Below are positions 49,601 through 54,388 of a stretch of 64,000 nucleotides of DNA, in pieces. Numbering within the stretch: position 1 is the first letter of the stretch; each line of letters starts with the position of its first letter. Position numbers and translations under genes: made by a program. Source of the stretch: Prosthecobacter sp. (lineage in GTDB: Bacteria; Verrucomicrobiota; Verrucomicrobiia; Verrucomicrobiales; Verrucomicrobiaceae); contig NZ_JACSRD010000118.1 in NCBI RefSeq assembly GCF_014879935.1, positions 1 to 64,000 on the forward strand, written 5' to 3'. Under the pieces are notes generated by a model. It was not told where the DNA came from. It saw only the letters and a program-made list of their open reading frames with translations, and did no database searches.

Positions 49601-51300
49601 TGACCTCCACGGGACAAATCGCCGATTACGAATACTACGCCACGCCTTCATCCGGCACGGGCGGCATCCTCGTCGTGCTGAAGCCGGATACGCTCGCTCA
49701 GGCGGTCAACGTGGCGGATCGCGGCCAGTGGCGGCTTTTCGGTGAAACGACATGGCGTGACAGCGCGACGACCGCTTCATCGCTCCCCGCGGGCAGCTAT
49801 CTCGTGGAGTGCAAAGCGGTCTCCGGCTACTCCACGCCGGTGCTGGTAAACATCGCTGTCAGCAGCGGGCAGACGGTGAATCCCACGATCGTGTATGCAG
49901 ATGCCTTTAGCCCGACGGGCACGCCACCTACGGTGTTGAGCTTTGGCACGGTCTCCACCGATGCCACCAAACCTTACGGCTATGTGGGACAGATCCGCAG
50001 CAACTCGGGCGTCGGCACCGGTTTCGCGGTGAAATCACGCGTGGTGGCCACCGCTGCACATGTGGTCTTTGATGAAGGATCGCAGTCCTCGGTGCAGGGA
50101 CTGCAATGGCTGCCGCAGGAGGATGCGGGAGGTCACGAACCGCGGCCCGTCACGCCGCGCGGCTATTATTTGATCGATGGCTACGCCACGCAGCGTGCCA
50201 CGGAGACACCGGGATCGTTCTCGCTGGCCTCACGTCAGAAAGACGTGGCCGCACTTTACTTCATCAATGACACCGATGCCGCACGCGGCGGCTTTGCAGG
50301 CTTCCTGGCGAGCGATCTCACCAACAACGAGTTCCTCATCTCCAGCGCACAAAAAATGCTCGTCGGCTATCCCGTGGATGGCATCGCCACGCTCGATCAA
50401 GGCCGAATGCATGCCACACCCGCAACGAACTTGAGCTTTAGCGGCCTCACAGATCGCGTCTTTGCCACCACAGGCATCCGCAGCACCGGTGGCAACAGCG
50501 GCGGCCCTCTGTGCGTGCAGCATACGAACGGAAACTGGTATCCTGCGGCCATTTACCTCGGCGGTGCCACACAGAGCATCGTGAGGGCCATCGACAGCAC
50601 GGTGATCCAGCTTTTCGACACCGCGCAGCAGAGCGGCATCGACGATCAAGGCTACACCGGGGGCGGCATCACGCACAGCGGTTACAGCACCCCGGGAGGT
50701 ACGTCTGGCAAAGGGGCCGCCATCATCAACATCACACCGGCCGGATCAGGTTGGAGGCCGCTTGGATCAACCAAACCCTTCACACCAAGCGGCAACATCC
50801 GCGCGGACCTCATGCCAGGCACCATGTATGTCGAGTTCGCTCCCGTGGTCGGTTACCAGACGCCTGTGCACGAGACCATCCTGATCGTGGCGAACAGCAT
50901 CGAGCCCTTTAGCATCACCTTCCTGCCCAGCCAGACACCGCAGGAAAGTTGGCGGCAAACTTACTTCGGCACCACGGCTAACAGCGGCAACGGAGCCGAC
51001 GGCTTCGACTTCGACAACGACGGGTTCACCAATGCCCAGGAATACACCGCAGGAACCAATCCGACGCTCGGTGGGGACTTTTTCAAAATCACTGACACCC
51101 AGCGCACGGCATCCACCTTCACAGCGAGCACCGCGGGCAAGGCTGGGCGCACCTACACCCTTCAGCGCAGCACTAATCTGATTGCTTGGACGAACGTGAC
51201 CTCGCAGGGACCGCTCGCCACCGATAGCACGGTGACGCTGCTCGATGGTGCGAGGCCTGCTGACGCGGCATTTTACCGGATTCTAGTAACGGGACCGTGA
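34609..51300 (+). CDS. 5,563-residue secreted multi-domain serine protease
   Basis: The ATG at 34609 is 34 bases behind the promoter box; a second one at 34726 would give a more ordinary export signal, with the mature part starting near APGDLD (residue 85). Domains by position: delta-60 propeller (85-480), choice-of-anchor-D-like (481-605), three LamG-like domains (618-1271), anchor-D-like, IPT/TIG and FG-GAP/VCBS repeats (1277-1854), IPT and VCBS again (1856-2331), and anchor-D-like. Then come delta-60 blocks (2550-2950, 3046-3430), RCC1 blocks (3525-3918, 4135-4521), four Ig/FN3-like domains (4528-4920) and the shared tail from ~4925 with His5151, Asp5212 and Ser5297. A linker of about 90 residues ending in GNDL recurs after each of several blocks. 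It is probably a long surface or released protein for binding glycans and proteins; the target is unknown. Confidence 0.8.
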   Translation: MPIFASILSVTPGKPVVMIRPNSGGRGPDVRWVEPTDRTMNESPPTLPGSLDAAARLRTRPVQTLLFVLIHAVTSWMPAFNANAAPGDLDTTFGGGTGKVTTNYGTNSCNFHDVVVQADGKIVATGTVNDSTDSIVTARYNANGTLDSTFSGDGLQQTDIGISRDSAYAIALQSDGKIVVGGSSRSSTNDNFALIRYNTNGTLDTTFNSTGTVTTDMGTNNDYVWSLAIQSDRKILAAGYAGGNLALARYNENGTLDTGFGSSGKITTDLGSGDQAYDMIIQADGKIVVAGQSDVNGTNDFALVRYLADGTLDTAFNGNGMVITPIGTGSDEGQSVALQSDGKIIVAGRTYDGAKTDFAVVRYNANGTPDTSFGAAGVVVTPLSSDWDEAHAVHIQSDGKIIASGFATIGGAKEFAVVRYNTNGTLDGSFGTDGVKTALLGSSSEAYCAALQSNGRIVLAGQAWDGSRYDFAVARFLGDPSPEIALSGNGTLIADDDVTPSTTDHSDFSSATILGGTAARTFTVQNTGDGDLTLSAVSVNGANAADFIVTLQPSAVVAPGGSTTFQVVFDPAAPGVRQAVLSFVTNDADEASFDFAVRGVGTGLPAPGQLVVPGHLSTGLKGWWRLDETTGSNRADSSGNNNHLTPINGPTRNTENYWSATGGSAQLSEPSDQELQISNATQTGLGFSGANTQFTLAAWVKVASFATSYPAVIFKQDASAHTGYGMALLSGGGLRLNINDNTYYDVSSDWVKTGRWQHVAISLDTATNEARYYVDGNLVASRADVTADPLPCTKPFRIGGEDNTVHYFNGQIHDAAVWSRVLAPQEVKSLASGIDVSTAYRPGNVSVAPTAWWKLNELSSGTGAVTRADSAAVSHPLTDNNTVGAAGGYLDGSSARFARSSAEYLTAIDSVDWNIGSGSGSISTWARFDSMTPGVHYPLFCHNQDVNNYMALYLVYQGGRHWLTLTEGISNTIVIGLLADWQPKAGPWYHIAWTKSGNEHRFYVDGVQVGGAQNNSSPMHDYAGPVMIGRLSDGSEYLDGQMADLAFWKGYALSSAEIKALAAALPVQKAGIVSYWPLDEASGTRSDAVGTNHLAPINSPASAAGLVGTAADFESTSSQYLKITSGAQTGLNPTSALSVFGWVRPESVGSRQVIASRGYGNSGFALSYGSSGTSQFDTGPGGAASTSTVSIGNWSFLGGVWDGARQVYFNAAHEITDPSTGPSTTTHDFTLGANDLPGEFTDGLVDEVVVARRWFRDEEIKALYLRGLGGIPAMSFLAAQETGGVTITADGGGSVGFTSQAVETTSAAKTITIWNTSDQTLTSLAVALTGADAANFVLNTTGTATSLAAGASTTFTVVFAPQIGGPCSANVQISSSASVAANPFDITLSGTGTADVPVITSLSSHNAKPGDSVTITGSGFSAVSGNNAVWFGAAKGTVMAASTTQLTVTVPTGATAGLVTVSVHGYTAFSKRVFTPSYTGPGFLVAGMEFYESGRVSTGSGPLGNFIADVDLDGKPDLLSANGTANSLSVFLNMTAGTGTAPAFAAKVDFAAAGNPEGVVAVDITGDGKPEMLASGELSGEVHVLRNDSTPGSISSGSFTALSPATGGTYPQRTISCDLDGDGLPDLITAMAQGSSVGIHRQTAPGVFAARQLVSTDSSDTRRIVAADFNSDGKTDLAVSHASGEVVLLRNTSTAGVILFTKDPALSVSAPCFSLAAADLDADGQDDLIAGMSNSSFVRVWRNTSGGTALAFGTPIDLAVEGGVYSVAVGDLNGDGKVDIAAAHGSSAGKVSLLPNTHVSGALSSGSFGTRTFLNTGGTPQHVSIGDLNGDLLPEIVVTMGGTSELAVWRSGYVPSPTVTAISSSSARPGQSITITGTNFSTTPANNIVWFGSVRGVVTAATGTQLTVTVPVGAQHAPVTVSAFGLAGSSRSFFTPGYQGAAAFSGSDFSAATTLSAGYMARVTAGDFDGDGAIDLVTGNSTDGTITLFRNQLTPGSLGATDAFPTSLFAPSTTSGATISSGGTAYEVKLADMDVDGRLDLIAPLTGTDAVRVWRKSASGGSYAFDSGVNFPTAASPQSCAVADIDGDGQPDIITGHSGSQIAVLRNTSTSGVVNSSSFAAAVTFATDGTAEIVAVGDLDGDGKPEIIAATPSGKVCIFRNQSTVGVIDSSSFASRIDISTGETMRGVRLGDLDGDGDLDLITLDYYNNDGNEIPVLRNKHTGGVLSATSFDRADDLIGNGSDRSHLDLADMDGDGKLDVAGVTGLGDGVVWRNLSPVAGPQSISFDSRLAVTMGIQANGGVCADFDGDGRPDIAGVRDNAGQLTLVRNIHAFGTPQIAVEQPVSTVLTDGVSSLSLGNVNVGQTSAAMTVTIRNTGSADLENLALSLSGAQMAEFSLGTLPVTVLAPGASTTFTVTFSPTSLGTRSAALQIASNVSGATNPFDITLTGSGINGTLTTNFTSGSTTGLTTNGFTATGSMANLLLGYAPVPFSLLTVVNNTSANPISGTFTNLAQGQSVTLVYNTISYDFFADYFGGTGNDLVLVLKGPGVLDYAFGGTGKVVTPVGNGNEQVNDVAVQPDGKIVAVGSSYNGSSDDFAVVRYNADGTLDSGFGSGGKVTTSIGNQNDQAYGVAIQPDGKIVVAGLSTNDGVQHIAVVRYTSSGVPDNAFSSDGKVVTPVGTASEGRDIVLRADGKIFVGGDYWNGTDTDFMVVAYNEDGSIFTDYGGGGGGAGIITIANPGRHDEATCMALMPDGRIVIGGYYQSGTDRVLTVFRLAPHAAPDSSFGSNGWVTTQIAASDFGRAVAVQPDGKILLAGHAPGAGGHDALVLRYNWNGVLDSTFDGDGIASLSFGSFGDYALGLALQWDGKILVSGYTEDGVGENAFLARLNPSGSLDTSFHGDGKVTMAIAGVQYQHAKAMSLQPDGRIVLAGFAASGGNNDFALSRYLVETTLPANFSSSNTRPLNTRLVSGSGLTLNPSLSFAPAPGTELWLVNNAGPHVIQAPFTNIAQGAVVPLVFNNVTYSFTANYSGGNGNDLTLLLAGPGGADPTFNGSGRHIAEHAGQLDFAYDIAMQSDGKVLTAGRVWNGGFNFTFTVARHNTDGSLDSSFGGGTIGFGGSQAFAVIQQPDGKILAGGNGNWDFKLVRCLPNGALDNSFGSGGTVFTDFGGTEDCLVLAVQKDGKILAAGITNVSGGTQLALARHFANGELEAAFGTNGRVLTSLPGDYGAPTGIVIQEDGKIVLSAITGGASNALYRYNPDGTLDSSFGTAGRLDIVLGQAYSGGPDVCLQHDGKLVVAGAIGMDFGVARYHANGTLDTSFGIGGTTVVSFTAGRDFAVAVQLQADGKIVAAGRVETGVEGELDYGVVRLLANGALDTSFHGDGKATIRVGEVLGYCAGMTLSPAGKIVLAGYSYEGAGYESAQVARLATDSAVEVAFSAASDVPLRFNGLDGSNRTLSINLNYPPTAGTRLKVFDNTGLQPVLAPFANLAQGQMVTLNHSSVNYDFVVNYFGGDGNDLTLEWANTKLAAFGSNLNGQLGITGTATQANVPTQVVATAPIYQKTILSMSAGEAHSLAVCSDGTVAAWGSNANGQLGNGTTTSATTPVAVTMSGVLSGKKVVAVAAGGQHSLALCSDGTLAAWGDGSFGQIGDGGVLDRTAPVLVSTAGALSGKRVIAISAGANHSAALCSDGTVVCWGGNTNGELGDGSNTQRNVPVAVSVPLPNGVLLGRTAVEVACGQNHTLALLADGAVAAWGLNASGQLGNGSTAASNMPVLVSTGGILNGKRVVEIEAGGSSSLARSSDGVLAAWGMNDSGQLGVNSATTSFTTPQLVLMSGVLSGKTVTRLFAGEKHAGAVCSDGTLATWGEGTGGELGDNAVLDSLQPVLANTSILGGTDVFVEMSSGAFAGHSLALIGSMTNEPLVQVESPATTLLSDSTSNQIVFGTTLPGTVKTRVVTIRNTGTQTLSGVGVTITGSGANPSNFAISTPPAATLAPGDATSFTLTFAPSTIGSKTIVLEIASNIVGTANPFSIGVQGTVLNTLAASYTTGQEIPAAAAGFTASGKTVNFSLNYAPPTGTTLMVVNNTGAAFISGAFSNLTHGQVVTLTNNSINYNFVANYFGGDGNDLVLHWAATRLLAWGANATGALGNNSTVPALTPVAVTNTGVLNGKTIIAVASGERHSLAVCSDGALAAWGANNAGQLGDATNSDRLVPVLVSAAGALNGKKVIAAAAGYDFSIALCSDGTLVTFGENSGGQLGNNSNTPSNVPVTISSTAALSGKAVVSIAAGYDFGLASCADGTVVAWGQNGYGQFGNNTINNSLVPVTTTISGVLNGKTVRSVAAGNFHSLAICTDGTLAGWGDNSFGELGDGTNDSSLLPVLVTSSGGLAGRTPVQIAASMLHSAALCSDGSVVTWGDNSFGQLGLIGIESSFSPVIAATGGVMAGRVAGFLGGGQMHHVISVTDGYPAAWGDNSSGQLGNGVTLASFVPVAVSTTAFGAGERVVRVSTGSTGLHSLGIVAMPLASGGAPVVSTNAAESINKTSATLKGLVNASGTATTAWFEYGLTTSYGNVIPLVPQSVGSGSTSQTFTQALSGLEPNTPYHYRIVASNTNGTVTGDDFSFTTLPDPPLAVTTSANTLTNTTATLTGTVNPTGRATTIYFEFGTTTLYGNTTAPQNIAVGSSNVNVIAPVSGLTLGTTYHFRLVAQNAGGTAFGDDVVFTTTSISPPTITGLSATSISINSATLNGGVNPNGAITTVFFEYGLTTTYTNATGTTGLAAGTLAVNVPLGVSALTPATTYHYRLVAENSAGITRSADATFTTLPLPPIVETHAAAALSTTSARLNGKVNAQNGSAVVTIEWGTDGVSFPNSLTATPSPVTGSTLTDVSVDLANLAQFTTYHYRVKAVSAGGATTGGVLTFQPAIISGLTQQFPNAPPASNGSLTVTLAPTGLLSGWRFVGEHRWRASGDTATGLVHGSRVIEFRPVPGYLQPGTDTVNVTSTGQIADYEYYATPSSGTGGILVVLKPDTLAQAVNVADRGQWRLFGETTWRDSATTASSLPAGSYLVECKAVSGYSTPVLVNIAVSSGQTVNPTIVYADAFSPTGTPPTVLSFGTVSTDATKPYGYVGQIRSNSGVGTGFAVKSRVVATAAHVVFDEGSQSSVQGLQWLPQEDAGGHEPRPVTPRGYYLIDGYATQRATETPGSFSLASRQKDVAALYFINDTDAARGGFAGFLASDLTNNEFLISSAQKMLVGYPVDGIATLDQGRMHATPATNLSFSGLTDRVFATTGIRSTGGNSGGPLCVQHTNGNWYPAAIYLGGATQSIVRAIDSTVIQLFDTAQQSGIDDQGYTGGGITHSGYSTPGGTSGKGAAIINITPAGSGWRPLGSTKPFTPSGNIRADLMPGTMYVEFAPVVGYQTPVHETILIVANSIEPFSITFLPSQTPQESWRQTYFGTTANSGNGADGFDFDNDGFTNAQEYTAGTNPTLGGDFFKITDTQRTASTFTASTAGKAGRTYTLQRSTNLIAWTNVTSQGPLATDSTVTLLDGARPADAAFYRILVTGP

Positions 51301-51314
51301 CAAGCTGGGTATCC
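51285..51314 (+). promoter_or_regulatory. ECF-type promoter element before the S74 gene
   Basis: AGTAAC at 51285-51290, 16 bases, GGGTATCC at 51307-51314. The -35 half overlaps the last codons of the preceding giant gene; the ATG is at 51347. Confidence 0.55.
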
Positions 51315-51346
51315 GGCTGCAAACACCTCCCGTTCCATTTTTCCTC

Positions 51347-54085
51347 ATGAAAAAGACGCTCCTTCTCCTTGTTGGCTGGTTTGGCATCGCATCCTCCCTC
51401 ATTGCACAAGTGCCTGGCCTCATGAACTATCAGGGCCGTGTCACCGTGAACGGCACTGGCTTCACCGGCACCGGCCAGTTTAAGTTCGCGCTCGTGAACA
51501 CGGACGGCAGCACCACTTACTGGAGCAATGACGGCACTAGCACCGCCGGATCCCAGCCCACCGCGGCCGTTTCACTGCCGGTGAGCAATGGCGTCTATTC
51601 GCTGCTGCTGGGCGATACCGCGCTCGCCAACATGACCGCCGTCCCGGCCAGCGTGTTCACGAATCCGGACGTGCGCCTGCGCGTGTGGTTCAACGACGGC
51701 ACCAACGGCTGGAACCTGCTCTCCCCGGACCAGCGCCTCGCCAGCACCGGCTACGCCTTCATGGCCGCCACCGTCGCCGACGGTACCGTCACCAGCACCA
51801 AGCTCGCCACCGGCCTCACCCTCAGCGGCACGGCCACCTTGAGCGGCGGATTGAGCCTGCCCGCCACTTCCAGTGCCAGTGTAGGCACGATCACCCAGGG
51901 CGGCGCATCGCTCCTGCACACCTACGGCAGCGGAAACACCTTCACGGGCATCAGCGCGGGCAATTTCACGCTCACCGGCTCCGACAATGCCGCCACGGGC
52001 AGCAATGCACTGGCCGCACTCACGACGGGCAGCAGCAACACCGCATTTGGCCGCTCTGCGCTCTTCAGCAACCAGACTGGATCTCAAAACACCGCTGTGG
52101 GCTCCAGCGCTCTCTACTCAAACACGTCTGGCGGCAACAACACGGTGCTCGGGAATCAAGCGCTCTACAACAACACGGTCTCGAACAACGTGGCTGTCGG
52201 TAACATGGCCCTTTTCAGCAACACCACGGGCACTCCCAACACAGCCATTGGCACCAATGCGCTGTATTCAAACACAACCGGAACATCAAACATCGCCATC
52301 GGGCAAACCGCTCTCTACTCCAACACCACAGCTACCCAGAACGTAGCGGTGGGACTGCGGGCCTTGTTCACAAACAACACAGGCAACTACAACACCGCCA
52401 TCGGCTCCTATGCGCTTGAAATGAATGCTTCAGGCTCCAGCAACATCGCCGTCGGTCGCTGGGCGATGAACAGCAACGCAACGGGTGGCTCGAATACGGC
52501 GGTTGGCATGGGGGCGCTCTTCACCAACAACGCGGACAACAACACGGCGGTCGGGCATGAGGCTTTGTATTCGAATGCTTCGGCGATAAACAACACCGCC
52601 GTTGGGAAAGGAGCCCTCCGCACCAATCTGGGGGCCAACAACACGGCCTTGGGCACGATTGCGCTGTTTGCGAACACCACCGGCACCAACAACGTCGCCA
52701 TCGGCTATGATGCATTGTCCGCCAACCAGTCGGGTGCTGGCAGCGTGGCCGTCGGTGTGCAGGCGCTCAATGCGAACACCGTCGGCGGCAGCACCGCCGT
52801 GGGTCTTTATGCGCTCCGGGTCAACACCACCGGGCAATACAACGCCGCATTCGGGCACCAGGCGCTCCAGGCCAACACGACAGGCGCCAACAACACCGCC
52901 ATCGGCAAAAACGCGCTCGCCTCAAACACCACCGCCTCTGCGAATTCGGCGCTGGGAACGGATGCCCTCCTGTCCAACACCACCGGCACCGGCAATGTGG
53001 CGGCTGGCTTTGAGGCTCTCTCCTCCAACATCACTGGAAGCTTTAACTCCGCTGTGGGATATCAGGCGCTGGACGCCAACACCACGAGCAACAACACCGC
53101 TTTCGGATATCAGGCGCTGAAAATGAACACGGGCGGATCTGGCAACTCGGCCGTGGCCGGAGGCGCGTTGTTTAGCAACACGACAGGTGCCGACAACAGC
53201 GCTTTTGGTTTCAACGCTCTCTACAACAACAGCTCCGGGGGGCAAAACTCGGCTTTTGGCCGTGATGCTCTCAATGCCACCACAAACGGCAGCAACAACA
53301 CGGCGATCGGCTTCCGGGCACTCGCAGCAAATACCACGGCTTCTGATAATGTCGCCATCGGAAACCAGGCGTTATATGCCAACACCTTAGGTGGAGGTAA
53401 CACAGCTGTCGGCTTGAACGCACTTGACTCCACCACCACAGGAGGAGGCAATATCGCGCTCGGGTATAATGCAGGCCAGAATCTCACCACGGGCAATTTT
53501 AACATCTACATCGGCAACGAGGGGGTCGCTGCAGAAGCGAATAACATTCGCATCGGTAACGCTAGCGCACACTTTAAAGCCTTCATCGCCGGCATTTCCG
53601 GCGTGACGAGCAGCGGCGGGGCGCAGGTGTTTGTCAATTCGTCGGGCCAGCTTGGCACGGCGACGTCGTCGCGTCGGTTCAAGCATGACATCGTGGACAT
53701 GGGGGCAGCCAGCGAGACGATTTTGCGGATGAGGCCGGTGGCCTTCCGCTACCATGCGGAGCTGGACCCGAACCAGTTGCCGCAGTTTGGCCTGATCGCG
53801 GAAGAGGTGGCGGAAATCGACCCGCTGCTCGTCGTGCGCGATGAAAACGGCGGCATCCAGTCGGTGCGCTATGAGCAGGTGAACGCGATGCTGCTGAACG
53901 AGTTCCTCAAGGACCATCGCCGGGCCGAAACTCGCGATGCGGAGGTGGAGGCGATGAAAAAGCAGCTTCAGGAGCTCGAAGCCCGCGACGCGGCGCACAC
54001 GCAGCGCGAGCGCGAGCTCGAAGAACGGCTCAAAAAGCTCGAAGAGGCCCTTTCCCGCGGTTCCAGCAGCGAAACGAAGCTCTGA
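51347..54085 (+). CDS. YadA-head-like repeat protein with peptidase S74 chaperone domain
   Basis: The 912-residue protein has a signal peptide (MKKTLLLLVGWFGIASSLIA), then a ~130-residue beta domain (VPGLMNYQGRVTVNG, later LSPDQRLASTGYAFMAAT) found at the start of many verrucomicrobial secreted proteins. From about 200 to 730 there are roughly 35 repeats of ~14-16 residues (NTAVG-SALYSNTTG type), like left-handed beta-roll heads of trimeric adhesins. Residues ~774-870 are a peptidase S74/endosialidase chaperone (SSRRFKHDI, then FGLIAEEVAEIDP), which trimerises the protein and usually cuts itself off at the Ser of this motif. A coiled coil closes it. It is likely a trimeric surface fibre, regulated with its neighbours through the upstream element. 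Confidence 0.85.
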   Translation: MKKTLLLLVGWFGIASSLIAQVPGLMNYQGRVTVNGTGFTGTGQFKFALVNTDGSTTYWSNDGTSTAGSQPTAAVSLPVSNGVYSLLLGDTALANMTAVPASVFTNPDVRLRVWFNDGTNGWNLLSPDQRLASTGYAFMAATVADGTVTSTKLATGLTLSGTATLSGGLSLPATSSASVGTITQGGASLLHTYGSGNTFTGISAGNFTLTGSDNAATGSNALAALTTGSSNTAFGRSALFSNQTGSQNTAVGSSALYSNTSGGNNTVLGNQALYNNTVSNNVAVGNMALFSNTTGTPNTAIGTNALYSNTTGTSNIAIGQTALYSNTTATQNVAVGLRALFTNNTGNYNTAIGSYALEMNASGSSNIAVGRWAMNSNATGGSNTAVGMGALFTNNADNNTAVGHEALYSNASAINNTAVGKGALRTNLGANNTALGTIALFANTTGTNNVAIGYDALSANQSGAGSVAVGVQALNANTVGGSTAVGLYALRVNTTGQYNAAFGHQALQANTTGANNTAIGKNALASNTTASANSALGTDALLSNTTGTGNVAAGFEALSSNITGSFNSAVGYQALDANTTSNNTAFGYQALKMNTGGSGNSAVAGGALFSNTTGADNSAFGFNALYNNSSGGQNSAFGRDALNATTNGSNNTAIGFRALAANTTASDNVAIGNQALYANTLGGGNTAVGLNALDSTTTGGGNIALGYNAGQNLTTGNFNIYIGNEGVAAEANNIRIGNASAHFKAFIAGISGVTSSGGAQVFVNSSGQLGTATSSRRFKHDIVDMGAASETILRMRPVAFRYHAELDPNQLPQFGLIAEEVAEIDPLLVVRDENGGIQSVRYEQVNAMLLNEFLKDHRRAETRDAEVEAMKKQLQELEARDAAHTQRERELEERLKKLEEALSRGSSSETKL

Positions 54086-54120
54086 CCTTTTCCGCCATGA
54101 AGCCCCGCGCCACCGCCAGG

Positions 54121-54240
54121 AAAGCAGCCATCTCGCTCCGTCGAGATGAGCCGCTGACTGCCGCAGCGTGGGACAGTTCGAGCATACCTGATGGCTCGCG
54201 AGCGCACTGTGCTCATCTCGCGGAGCGAGATGGCTACTTT
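54121..54240. repeat. MITE-like inverted repeat
   Basis: Near-perfect arms of about 30 bases face each other: 54121-54151 and 54211-54240, differing by one extra T and one mismatch, with 59 bases between. Each arm is itself partly palindromic (CATCTCG/CGAGATG). It looks like a small non-autonomous mobile or REP-type element. It carries an open frame only by chance, so the ATG at 54097 in front of it is probably not a real start. Confidence 0.7.
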
Positions 54241-54308
54241 GCTTCGCGGCATCGCGAATGCCCATTCGGTGAATCACACCGGGAGGGGGCGTTTTGGCCT
54301 TCGGTTTG

Positions 54309-54388
54309 GCCGCAGAGAGGCGGAGGAGCAGAGGGGGCAGAGTTTTATGAAATGCTCTGCGCTCTCTACCTCTTTGCTCCTCTGCGGC
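54309..54388. repeat. hairpin repeat with GCAGAG arms
   Basis: Two 34-base arms (54309-54342 and 54355-54388), 24 of 34 positions pairing by eye, enclose the loop TTTTATGAAATG. The family resembles the copy at 31097. The ATG at 54352 that can open the next gene lies in its loop. Confidence 0.6.

Noticed and set aside
53461-53470. GGGTATAA as another ECF-type element
   Set aside because: It lies inside coding repeats, lacks the TGTAAC half and has no gene start behind it.
52000-53500. regularly spaced short repeats resembling a CRISPR array
   Set aside because: They are in-frame protein repeats (SALYSNTTG type) with codon-level variation and no constant repeat/spacer structure.
51347-54085. 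prophage tail-fibre gene
   Set aside because: There is a signal peptide and no phage gene nearby; the S74 domain also occurs in bacterial surface proteins.
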